DNA of 15,094 nt from S5-A14a sp022766365 (GTDB lineage Bacteria > Bacillota > Clostridia > Peptostreptococcales > Anaerovoracaceae). A model generated the notes under the pieces. The model was not told the origin of the DNA. It ran no database searches and saw nothing but the letters and a program-made list of their open reading frames with translations. The stretch lies in the NCBI GenBank assembly GCA_050313295.1, contig JBNPLD010000024.1; one strand, written 5' to 3'. The translations under genes and the position numbers were made by a program. Of the stretch, positions 1-7,554 are shown one piece after another. Each line of letters starts with the position of its first letter. Positions within the stretch are counted from its first letter, which is position 1.

Positions 1-174
1 ATAGTGTGGCAGCATCTACGACATACCAAGATTACCTTGAACGATATCTTCGCATGCACGCAAATGCCACACATTGTTTTTAATATTTTGTATTCGTTTC
101 ACCCATATCCTAAGACTTGTTTTCGTAAAATCGCCTAATTGCGATTCACACAAAATACTTCGCTCCGGCAATGG
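1..174 (-). other. Non-coding region downstream of fusA, with inverted repeat
   Basis: No credible gene is present between the fusA stop and the window edge. Read on the minus strand, a weak 6-bp hairpin (AATCGC/GCGATT, positions 146-129) runs into TTTT; it is too short to call a terminator with confidence. Further on, GTGTGGCA (72-65) pairs perfectly with TGCCACAC (11-4), enclosing 53 nt that contain a second 5-bp stem (50-46 with 32-28). In many Firmicutes tuf follows fusA at roughly this distance. No tuf start is reached here, so the next gene cannot be named. No convincing promoter was seen. Confidence 0.5.
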
Positions 175-2244
175 TTACTTATTGTTGATTTTTTCGATCA
201 AGCTGTCAGGCAACTTCTCAAAGTGATCCATCTGCATTACATACACACCTCGACCCTGTGTCTTAGAACGCAGGTCTGTTGCATAGCCGAACATCTCGGA
301 CAAAGGAACCATACCTCTTACGATTGTTCCTCCGTTTATCATCTCGGATCCCTCGATTCGACCTCTTCTTGAGCTGATGTCACCCATTACGTCACCCATG
401 TATTCCTCAGGAACCGTTACTTCTACCTTGAATATCGGCTCGAGGAGCACAGGCTTAGCTTTCTTAACAGCTTCTCTAAATGCCATGGAGGCGGCAATCT
501 TAAATGCCATTTCTGATGAGTCAACTTCGTGGTATGAACCGTCATAAAGTTCCACACCAACATCAACAACATTGTATCCGGCAATTGGACCGGTCTCCAT
601 AGCCTCTTTGATTCCCTCTTCGATCTTAGGAATGTATTCCTTTGGAATAGCACCACCCACGATGGAATTCTTAAATTCAAATCCTGTTCCGGGCTCCAGA
701 GGATAGATCTTAATCTTAACGTGTCCGTACTGACCACGACCACCTGACTGCTTAGCATATTTGTGATCCACATCGGCGTCCTGAGAAATTGTCTCTTTGT
801 AGGAAACCTGTGGCTTGCCGACATTAGCCTCTACCTTAAACTCTCTCAAAAGTCTGTCAACGATGATTTCAAGATGGAGTTCTCCCATTCCGGCAATGAT
901 AGTCTGTCCGGTATCCTCGTTTGTATATGTCTTGAAAGTCGGATCTTCTTCTGCAAGTTTTGCAAGTGCAATACCCATCTTTTCCTGGCCGGCCTTTGTC
1001 TTAGGTTCGATTGCTATCTCAATTACAGGATCCGGGAATTCCATCGACTCGAGAATAATCTCCTGTTTCTCATCACAGAGAGTGTCTCCGGTCGTTGCGT
1101 CCTTAAGGCCTACTGCGGCAGCAATATCCCCGGAGTAAACTCTTTCGATTTCTTCTCTCTTGTTCGCATGAATCTGAAGAATTCGTCCAATTCTGCCTTT
1201 TTTGCCCTTAGTTGAGTTATATACATATGAACCCGCATCCAAAGTACCTGAGTACACTCTAAAAAATGCCAGCTTTCCGACGAAAGGATCAGCTACAATC
1301 TTAAATGCCAGCGCTGAGAAAGGTGCACTGTCATCAGCAGGTCGTGTATCTTCCTCCCCTGTCATAGGGTCAATACCCTTGATAGGCGGAATATCCAGTG
1401 GAGACGGCATGAAATCAATAATCCCGTCAAGTACCATCTGAACACCCTTATTTCTGTACGCAGATCCACAGAACATAGGAACCATCTCTCCGGCGATTGT
1501 TTGCTTTCTGATGCTTGACTTGATCTCATCGACAGTCAGTTCTTCTCCCTCAAGGAACTTCATCATAAGGTCTTCATCACCTTCTGCAACGGATTCATGA
1601 AGCTTTTCCCTCCACTCCTCTGCAAGCTCCTTCATATCGTCAGGAATCTCTGTAAATTCGATCTCCTTACCAAGCTCATCTTTATAAATCTCTGCCTTCA
1701 TCTCTACTAGATCGATAATTCCAACGAAACTATCTTCCGCGCCAATTGGAAGCTGAACAGGTACTGCATTAGCACCCAGCCTATCCTTAACCTGTCCTAC
1801 AACTCGGAAGAAGTCAGCTCCGATGATATCCATCTTATTGACAAAAATCATTCTCGGAACTCCGTACTTCTCCGCTTGTCTCCAAACGGTTTCCGATTGA
1901 GGTTCTACACCGCCTTTAGCACAAAGTACTGTAACTGCGCCATCAAGTACACGTAGTGATCTCTCTACCTCCACAGTAAAGTCCACGTGCCCCGGTGTAT
2001 CTATTATATTAATTCTATGACCTTTCCATTGTGCAGTAGTAGCAGCAGAGGCAATTGTAATACCACGCTCCTTCTCCTGATCCATAAAGTCCATGGTTGC
2101 ACCACCGTCATGAGTTTCCCCAAGTTTGTGCGTACGGCCCGTATAGAACAAAATACGTTCAGTGGTGGTAGTTTTGCCCGCATCGATGTGGGCCATAATG
2201 CCGATATTTCTGGTTTTTTCCAGCGAAAATTGTCTACCAGCCAT
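175..2244 (-). CDS. fusA: Elongation factor G (EF-G)
   Basis: Cytosolic translational GTPase that drives mRNA-tRNA translocation and, with RRF, ribosome recycling. The 689-aa length is normal for canonical EF-G. The GTPase motifs are intact: P-loop AHIDAGKTT at residues 18-26, switch I RGITI at 60-64, DTPGH at 82-86 with the catalytic His86, and NKMD at 136-139. Domain II and the domain III-V region follow, including GMGELHLEI and the domain IV segment SGGRGQYGHV. The ATG start has a strong GGAGG seven bases upstream and the N-terminus aligns with family members. It is the third gene of the str block, 42 nt after rpsG, so it is probably cotranscribed with S12 and S7. Its place in this operon argues for the housekeeping copy rather than a fusA2/TetM-like paralogue. 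Nothing looks truncated. Confidence 0.98.
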   Translation of the reverse strand: MAGRQFSLEKTRNIGIMAHIDAGKTTTTERILFYTGRTHKLGETHDGGATMDFMDQEKERGITIASAATTAQWKGHRINIIDTPGHVDFTVEVERSLRVLDGAVTVLCAKGGVEPQSETVWRQAEKYGVPRMIFVNKMDIIGADFFRVVGQVKDRLGANAVPVQLPIGAEDSFVGIIDLVEMKAEIYKDELGKEIEFTEIPDDMKELAEEWREKLHESVAEGDEDLMMKFLEGEELTVDEIKSSIRKQTIAGEMVPMFCGSAYRNKGVQMVLDGIIDFMPSPLDIPPIKGIDPMTGEEDTRPADDSAPFSALAFKIVADPFVGKLAFFRVYSGTLDAGSYVYNSTKGKKGRIGRILQIHANKREEIERVYSGDIAAAVGLKDATTGDTLCDEKQEIILESMEFPDPVIEIAIEPKTKAGQEKMGIALAKLAEEDPTFKTYTNEDTGQTIIAGMGELHLEIIVDRLLREFKVEANVGKPQVSYKETISQDADVDHKYAKQSGGRGQYGHVKIKIYPLEPGTGFEFKNSIVGGAIPKEYIPKIEEGIKEAMETGPIAGYNVVDVGVELYDGSYHEVDSSEMAFKIAASMAFREAVKKAKPVLLEPIFKVEVTVPEEYMGDVMGDISSRRGRIEGSEMINGGTIVRGMVPLSEMFGYATDLRSKTQGRGVYVMQMDHFEKLPDSLIEKINNK

Positions 2245-2286
2245 ATATTATCCTCCCTTCTGCTATCTTTAAATTCTCAGTAAAGA

Positions 2287-2757
2287 CTACCATCTGAAGT
2301 GGGCGAATGCCTTGTTTGCCTCGGCCATCTTGTGGGTGTCTTCCTTCTTCTTTACAGACGCACCTGTCTCATTAGATGCATCAATGAGTTCTTTAGCTAA
2401 TCTTTCGGACATTGTCTTCTCGCCTCTAAGTCTTGTGTACTTAGTAAGCCATCTAAGTCCCAGAGTCTGTCTTCTCTCAGGTCTGACTTCAATCGGAACC
2501 TGATAGTTAGCTCCTCCGACTCTTCTAGCCTTAACTTCTACTGTCGGCATGATATTGCTCATTGCCTTCTCAAATACTTCCAGTGGCTCTTCCCCGGTCA
2601 TCTCTTTAACCCTGTCAAAAGCAGTGTAGACGATATCCTGGGCAGTACCCTTCTTTCCGTCCAGCATAATGCTGTTGATGAGCTTAGCCACCACAACACT
2701 TCCGTATACCGGATCCGGAAGTACTTCTCTCTTTGGTATGTTACCTTTTCTTGGCAC
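2287..2757 (-). CDS. rpsG: 30S ribosomal protein S7
   Basis: Primary 16S rRNA-binding protein that nucleates assembly of the 30S head and lies near the E site. The 156-aa product begins MPRKGNIPKREVLPDP, contains the conserved RRVGGANYQVPIEVRPERR segment around residues 78-96 and ends in the typical AEANKAFAHFRW. The start is GTG; it is preferred because AAGGAGG (2772-2766) sits eight bases upstream and the N-terminus matches the family. It lies between rpsL and fusA. The 128-nt spacer upstream carries a stable hairpin close to the ribosome binding site. In E. coli S7 represses its own operon at the S12-S7 junction; equivalent control here is only inference. Confidence 0.98.
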   Translation of the reverse strand: MPRKGNIPKREVLPDPVYGSVVVAKLINSIMLDGKKGTAQDIVYTAFDRVKEMTGEEPLEVFEKAMSNIMPTVEVKARRVGGANYQVPIEVRPERRQTLGLRWLTKYTRLRGEKTMSERLAKELIDASNETGASVKKKEDTHKMAEANKAFAHFRW

Positions 2758-2885
2758 TTCTCTTCCCTCCTTGTCTTACGGGGGTACTCGACAGCTTTTA
2801 GATAAGCTGCCGTGCGCGCTCAATATATCAATAAAATGAGATTAAAATTTATATCAATATCAAGGGCTCAACGTATCCCGCTTAA
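2758..2885 (-). promoter_or_regulatory. rpsL-rpsG intercistronic region with hairpin before the S7 ribosome binding site
   Basis: The spacer is unusually long for a tight str operon. On the minus strand its first part is AT-rich. It then holds a 9-bp stem (CGGCAGCTT with AAGCTGTCG, 2812-2804 and 2797-2789, one G-U pair, 6-nt loop), followed by a run of five C and then the AAGGAGG of rpsG. There is no U-tract, so this is not an intrinsic terminator. An RNA element acting on S7 translation, or an RNA-processing site, is plausible. An extended -10-like TGATATATT also occurs in the AT-rich part, but without a recognisable -35. Confidence 0.45.
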
Positions 2886-3302
2886 TTACTTTTTCTTTGG
2901 TCTCTTTGCTCCGTATTTGGAACGAGCCTGAGCTCTGTTTGCTACGCCGGCAGTATCCAGTGTACCTCTTATGATGTGGTATCTCACACCTGGGAGGTCC
3001 TTAACTCTTCCGCCCCTGATCAGTACCACACTATGCTCCTGCAGATTGTGGCCGATTCCCGGGATATAGGCAGTTACTTCGATACCGTTTGTGAGTCTAA
3101 CCCTGGCAACTTTTCTAAGTGCCGAATTAGGCTTCTTAGGTGTTACAGTCTTAACTGATGTGCACACGCCTCTCTTCTGAGGTGAGTTAGTATCAGTATA
3201 CTCTCTTCTTAGGGAGTTCATTGCTTTCCCCAAAGCTGGAGAGTCAGACTTCTTAACTGCACTGGTTCTTCCCTGACGTACTAATTGATTGATAGTAGGC
3301 AT
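2886..3302 (-). CDS. rpsL: 30S ribosomal protein S12
   Basis: Decoding-centre protein at the 30S-50S interface, affecting accuracy of tRNA selection. The 138-aa product has the longer N-terminal region typical of Firmicutes S12, then PQKRGVCTSV and TPKKPNSALRK, and ends in a basic tail (GAKRPKKK). Lys56, equivalent to the E. coli Lys43 position linked to streptomycin resistance, is unchanged, as is the KDLPGVRYH loop. No sign of streptomycin resistance is therefore seen. A small oddity is Ser49 in CTSV, where many homologues have Arg. The ATG start has AAAGGAG six bases upstream. It is first gene of the str block (rpsL-rpsG-fusA) and has its own promoter and a leader hairpin upstream. Confidence 0.98.
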   Translation of the reverse strand: MPTINQLVRQGRTSAVKKSDSPALGKAMNSLRREYTDTNSPQKRGVCTSVKTVTPKKPNSALRKVARVRLTNGIEVTAYIPGIGHNLQEHSVVLIRGGRVKDLPGVRYHIIRGTLDTAGVANRAQARSKYGAKRPKKK

Positions 3303-3339
3303 TTTAATCTCCTTTCATTTAAAATTATTATTTTCGGTT

Positions 3340-3372
3340 AAAATGACCCTAAAGTTAGGCTTTAGGGCCATT
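3340..3372 (-). promoter_or_regulatory. Leader hairpin (putative attenuator) upstream of rpsL
   Basis: A 13-bp uninterrupted stem (3372-3360 with 3354-3342; one G-U pair) with a 5-nt loop lies between the putative rpsL promoter and the S12 start, and is followed by TTTT. It resembles an intrinsic terminator with a short U-tract, so partial termination or leader processing is possible. No competing antiterminator was obvious by eye. Confidence 0.55.
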
Positions 3373-3391
3373 CTAATAAAAACCACAAATT

Positions 3392-3420
3392 ATTGTATCA
3401 TTTTTGTCGTGTCAATGCAA
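3392..3420 (-). promoter_or_regulatory. Putative sigma-A promoter for rpsL-rpsG-fusA
   Basis: On the minus strand, -35 TTGCAT (3420-3415) is separated by exactly 17 bp from -10 TACAAT (3397-3392). TG lies one base before the -10 (TGATACAAT), giving an extended -10. Transcription would start near 3385, upstream of the leader hairpin. The -35 matches TTGACA poorly, but the same GCTTGCATT sequence precedes the rpoB promoter at the same spacing. Confidence 0.65.
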
Positions 3421-3439
3421 GCACTTTATAATCGCCTTA

Positions 3440-3484
3440 ATGACCTGATGCCATCAGTCATCTTCATCAATTAAAAGATGAAAA
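3440..3484 (-). other. Two tandem hairpins downstream of rpoC
   Basis: On the minus strand, TTTTCATC pairs with GATGAAGA (3484-3477 with 3468-3461, 8 bp, one G-U). It is followed directly by a second hairpin in which ATGACTGA pairs with TCA-G-GTCAT (3461-3440, one bulged G, loop TGGCA). Neither is followed by a U-tract, so they are not canonical intrinsic terminators. They may protect or process the rpoC 3' end, or slow read-through into the str block. Confidence 0.4.
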
Positions 3485-3541
3485 CTTGAAATATTTGCTG
3501 TGATTAACTTCGTTTAGCCTTTAGATATATTTTGATATGTC

Positions 3542-6500
3542 TTATTCAGCTTGTTCATCATCATCGGCATTGGATTCACCGTCAGCTTCCGTTAGCCCAC
3601 GATTCCCACAATCCTTATCATTTTCTTCTGAACTTGCATTCTCCATCTCTTCCGGCGTATCTGATATATCGGATCTTGAGGACTCATCTGCTTCATTGCT
3701 ACCTTCAGTATCAACCTCTGCAATAATTGAAGCAGTGTCAAATTCTTCTACAGAATCATCCTCTAAATCATCAACTGAGGTTTCATTTTCAGACTCAGCT
3801 TTGTTCTTCCTTGAATAGCCGCCATCCTCATCTTCAGACTCTTGAATTCTCTTTAGTCGTTCTTCCTCAGCCAAAGCCCTGCGTCTCTGAAGTTCAGCCT
3901 CCACGAAAGCCTTGTTCTCGCCGTAGTCTACCTCAACATTTCGATATTGCTTCATTCCTGTACCGGCCGGAATCAACTTGCCTATGATAACATTTTCCTT
4001 AAGCCCAAGAAGCTTGTCATTCTTACCCTTGATAGCTGCATCCGTAAGCACACGTGTTGTCTCCTGGAATGAAGCAGCTGACAGGAACGAACTTGTTGCA
4101 AGGGAAGCTTTGGTGATACCTAGAAGCGTCCTCTTAGCCTTAGCAGGTTCAAGTCCTGAGGCCAAAGCCTCCTCGTTAGCCTCATCAAGCTCTACCTTGG
4201 AGTACTGACCTCCCGGCAAAAGCTTCGTATCTCCGGAGTCCTCTATTTTGTACTTGGAAAGCATCTGGCTGACAATAACTTCTATATGCTTATCATTTAT
4301 ATCCACACCCTGGTTCTTATAAACTCTTTGAACCTCTCTAAGCAGATACTGGTAAACTCCCTCTGCTCCTTTTAGTCTGAATATATCGTGCGGATTCAAA
4401 GGTCCATGGGTGATATTTTCACCGGCCTTAACCTCATCTCCGACCTTGACGGCAATCCTTGCTCCGTATGGAATTGTGTAACTCTTGTCAACACCTTCCT
4501 CGTTTGTAACAAGAATTTCGGTCTTGTTATCGCTTCTAAGTTCAATAGACTTAACCGTACCATCCTCTTCACATATCTCGGCAATACCCTTCGGCTTTCT
4601 CGCTTCGAAAAGTTCTTCAACTCTTGGAAGACCGTGAGTAATGTCAGATCCTGCAACACCACCTGTGTGGAATGTTCTCATCGTCAGCTGTGTACCGGGC
4701 TCACCGATTGACTGAGCAGCTGTGATACCAACTGATTCACCGATGTTAACTTCTTCTCCTGAAGCTAAGTTCCTGCCGTAACATTTAGCACACATGCCTG
4801 TCTTGCTTCGGCATGTCATTATTGACCTTATCTTTACAGATTCAATACCGGCATTCACAATATCCATAGCAGCTTCATCGGAAATTTCTTCCCCACCCTT
4901 TACAATCACAACACCACTCTTTGGATCCACGATATCCACAAGGGCAGTTCTTCCTGCAATTCTCTGATTTAGCGGTTCAATCATTTCTTTACCGTCAACG
5001 AATGCTCTGACTTCGACACCTTCATCTGTTCCACAATCGAATTCTCTGATAATCACATTGTGCGAAACGTCAACAAGTCTCCTTGTAAGATATCCTGAGT
5101 CGGCAGTTCTTAAAGCCGTGTCTGCAAGTCCTTTTCTTGCACCGTTAGATGAAATGAAGTATTCCAGTATTGAAAGTCCTTCACGGAAGTTTGCCTTGAT
5201 TGGGATTTCTACAGTCTTACCTGTTGCGCTGGCCATCAAGCCACGCATTCCGCCAATCTGTCTTATCTGGTTCTTGCTGCCTCTGGCTCCTGATGTAGCC
5301 ATTATGTAAAGGTTATTGCTCGGATCAAGAGAATCCATCAAGGCATCAGAAACCTTATCCGTTACATTATTCCAGATTTCATTTATTCTCTCTGTTCTCT
5401 CAGCACTGGATATGAGACCTCTTCTGAAAGCTTTGTCGAACTTGTCAACTTCCTTCTGCCCCATCTCTATAATATCCCACTTTTCGTCAGGAATCTTCAT
5501 GTCATCCACACCTATGGTCACAGCTGCCACTGTCGAATAATGGTAACCCATATCCTTGATATAATCCAGCATCATGACAGTTCCTGTATTTCCATGTTTC
5601 TTATAGCATTTATCAATGATGCGTCCAAGTGCCTTCTTGTCACAGAGGAAGTCAACTTCCAGCTTATATTCTTCCTTACTCCTGTCAACAAAGCCGAGAT
5701 CCTGCGGAATTTCCTGATTATATATGAATCTCCCTACGGTAGATTCCACCAATTTTCCTCTGTCATTTTCGTCCTTAAACAGTCTTACCTTAACTTTTGC
5801 GTGTATGCTTACAACACCCGTCTGATATGCCATCAGCATTTCTTCCATATCGGTGAATACCTTGTCATCACCCTTCTCAGGAACACGCTTAAAGCCATCT
5901 TTCTTTAATCTGTCCGCCGTTGCCTTATCGGTGAATTCATCCATCTCATAGACGACCTTTTCTTCCCCGTTAACCATCTCGGTTTTAGTGCACGTCCCCG
6001 GGTAAGTCAAATAATATGCCCCAAGAATCATGTCCTGCGTAGGAGTAGTTATAGGTGATCCGTCCTTAGGCGCCAAAATGTTGTTCACGGACAACATCAA
6101 AAATCTCGCTTCAGCCTGTGCCTCCAGAGAAAGAGGTACATGAACCGCCATCTGGTCTCCGTCAAAGTCAGCGTTGAAAGCTGTACAAACAAGCGGGTGA
6201 AGCTTAATAGCCTTACCCTCAACCAGTACAGGTTCAAATGCCTGTATTCCAAGCCTATGAAGGGTTGGAGCACGGTTCAACATTACAGGATGCTCTCTGA
6301 TTACATCTTCGAGAACGTCCCATACTTCAGGCTCAACCTTGTCCACTTTCTTCTTTGCATTCTTAACGTTATGTGCTATTCCTCTTTCCACCAGTTCCTT
6401 CATTATGAACGGTTTGAAGAGTTCCAGTGCCATCTTCTTCGGAAGACCGCACTGATAGAATTTCAGGTCAGGACCTACTACAATTACAGAACGGCCTGAA

Positions 6501-7534
6501 TAGTCAACACGCTTACCCAGGAGATTCTGTCTGAACCTTCCCTGCTTACCCTTTAGCATGTCAGAAAGTGATTTGAGCGGCCTTGATCCCGGACCTGTTA
6601 CCGGTCTTCCCCTTCTTCCATTATCTATAAGAGAGTCTACAGCCTCCTGGAGCATTCTCTTTTCGTTCCTTACGATTATGTCAGGAGCAGCCAGTTCGAG
6701 CAATCTCTTCAGCCTGTTGTTTCGATTTATGACTCTCCTGTACAAGTCATTTAGGTCAGATGTTGCAAATCTACCCCCATCAAGCTGTACCATAGGTCTT
6801 AGATCAGGCGGAATTACAGGAAGTACCTCCAGAATCATCCACTCAGGTCTGTTACCGGACTGCCTGAATGCCTCCACCACCTCAAGACGTCTTATCAGCT
6901 TAACCTTTTTTTGTCCTGTCGCTTTTTTAAGTTCTTCTCTGAGTTCTTCAGAAATCTCATCGAGATCGATGGACTTTAATAGTTCTCTGATGGCCTCAGC
7001 ACCAATTCCGGCCTTAAATCCGCTATATGTTGCAAGAGCCTCTCTATACTGAGCCTCAGTGATCAATTCCTTGTACTTGTACGGACTGTCTCCCGGATCC
7101 AAAACTATGAAATTTGCAAAGTAAAGAACCTTCTCCAAATTTCTGGGAGTAATTTCTAAAATCAATCCCATTCTGGTTGGAATTCCCTTAAAATACCATA
7201 TGTGAGAAACCGGAGCAGCAAGCTCTATATGCCCCATTCTCTCTCTTCTGACCTTAGATCTGGTCACCTCTACTCCACATCTGTCGCAGACGATACCCTT
7301 ATATCTGATCCTCTTATATTTACCGCAGTGACACTCCCAGTCCTTCATAGGGCCGAAGATTCTTTCGCAGAAAAGTCCGTCCTTTTCAGGTTTAAGAGTC
7401 CTGTAGTTTATAGTCTCAGGCTTTGTCACTTCACCCCTTGACCACTCGAGGATTTTTTCTGTAGAAGCCAGCTTTATCTGTAGTGATTCGAAGTTGGATA
7501 GATTGAAATTCGTTGCATTATTGTTATTTTCCAT
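3542..7534 (-). CDS. rpoC: DNA-directed RNA polymerase subunit beta'
   Basis: Catalytic clamp subunit of RNA polymerase. The start at 7534 gives 1330 aa. Visible landmarks are the N-terminal zinc site (Cys68, Cys70, Cys83, Cys86), the lid/rudder and bridge-region homology, the catalytic NADFDGD with Asp456, Asp458 and Asp460, a second zinc site (one Cys near 835 and three near 905-916), and the trigger-loop segment TMRTFHTGG near 950. It lacks the large trigger-loop insertion of Proteobacteria, as expected for Firmicutes. The last 99 residues (1232-1330) form a low-complexity acidic tail with 39 Asp/Glu and 6 Lys/Arg. The start is slightly uncertain: GGGGAG lies ten bases before ATG 7534, and an in-frame TTG at 7537 has better spacing (seven). 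rpoC begins 20 nt after rpoB and is surely cotranscribed. Confidence 0.98.
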   Translation of the reverse strand: MENNNNATNFNLSNFESLQIKLASTEKILEWSRGEVTKPETINYRTLKPEKDGLFCERIFGPMKDWECHCGKYKRIRYKGIVCDRCGVEVTRSKVRRERMGHIELAAPVSHIWYFKGIPTRMGLILEITPRNLEKVLYFANFIVLDPGDSPYKYKELITEAQYREALATYSGFKAGIGAEAIRELLKSIDLDEISEELREELKKATGQKKVKLIRRLEVVEAFRQSGNRPEWMILEVLPVIPPDLRPMVQLDGGRFATSDLNDLYRRVINRNNRLKRLLELAAPDIIVRNEKRMLQEAVDSLIDNGRRGRPVTGPGSRPLKSLSDMLKGKQGRFRQNLLGKRVDYSGRSVIVVGPDLKFYQCGLPKKMALELFKPFIMKELVERGIAHNVKNAKKKVDKVEPEVWDVLEDVIREHPVMLNRAPTLHRLGIQAFEPVLVEGKAIKLHPLVCTAFNADFDGDQMAVHVPLSLEAQAEARFLMLSVNNILAPKDGSPITTPTQDMILGAYYLTYPGTCTKTEMVNGEEKVVYEMDEFTDKATADRLKKDGFKRVPEKGDDKVFTDMEEMLMAYQTGVVSIHAKVKVRLFKDENDRGKLVESTVGRFIYNQEIPQDLGFVDRSKEEYKLEVDFLCDKKALGRIIDKCYKKHGNTGTVMMLDYIKDMGYHYSTVAAVTIGVDDMKIPDEKWDIIEMGQKEVDKFDKAFRRGLISSAERTERINEIWNNVTDKVSDALMDSLDPSNNLYIMATSGARGSKNQIRQIGGMRGLMASATGKTVEIPIKANFREGLSILEYFISSNGARKGLADTALRTADSGYLTRRLVDVSHNVIIREFDCGTDEGVEVRAFVDGKEMIEPLNQRIAGRTALVDIVDPKSGVVIVKGGEEISDEAAMDIVNAGIESVKIRSIMTCRSKTGMCAKCYGRNLASGEEVNIGESVGITAAQSIGEPGTQLTMRTFHTGGVAGSDITHGLPRVEELFEARKPKGIAEICEEDGTVKSIELRSDNKTEILVTNEEGVDKSYTIPYGARIAVKVGDEVKAGENITHGPLNPHDIFRLKGAEGVYQYLLREVQRVYKNQGVDINDKHIEVIVSQMLSKYKIEDSGDTKLLPGGQYSKVELDEANEEALASGLEPAKAKRTLLGITKASLATSSFLSAASFQETTRVLTDAAIKGKNDKLLGLKENVIIGKLIPAGTGMKQYRNVEVDYGENKAFVEAELQRRRALAEEERLKRIQESEDEDGGYSRKNKAESENETSVDDLEDDSVEEFDTASIIAEVDTEGSNEADESSRSDISDTPEEMENASSEENDKDCGNRGLTEADGESNADDDEQAE

Positions 7535-7554
7535 CAAAGTTTAACTCCCCTCTT

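Noticed and set aside
129..146. Intrinsic terminator directly after fusA
   Set aside because: Only a 6-bp stem with two G-C-rich pairs at its core and TTTT; too weak to call, so it is only mentioned within the region entry.
423..824. 133-codon minus-strand frame overlapping fusA
   Set aside because: Same strand as fusA but a different frame, inside its conserved domain IV-V coding region; the translation has no recognisable features.
3392..3415. Perfect TTGACA (3415-3410) upstream of TACAAT
   Set aside because: The spacing to the -10 is only 12 bp, too short for a sigma-A promoter; the overlapping TTGCAT at 17 bp is the better -35.
3289..3474. 61-codon plus-strand frame across the rpsL upstream region
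   Set aside because: It overlaps the rpsL promoter and leader hairpin, has no ribosome binding site, and reads as hydrophobic filler from AT-rich DNA.
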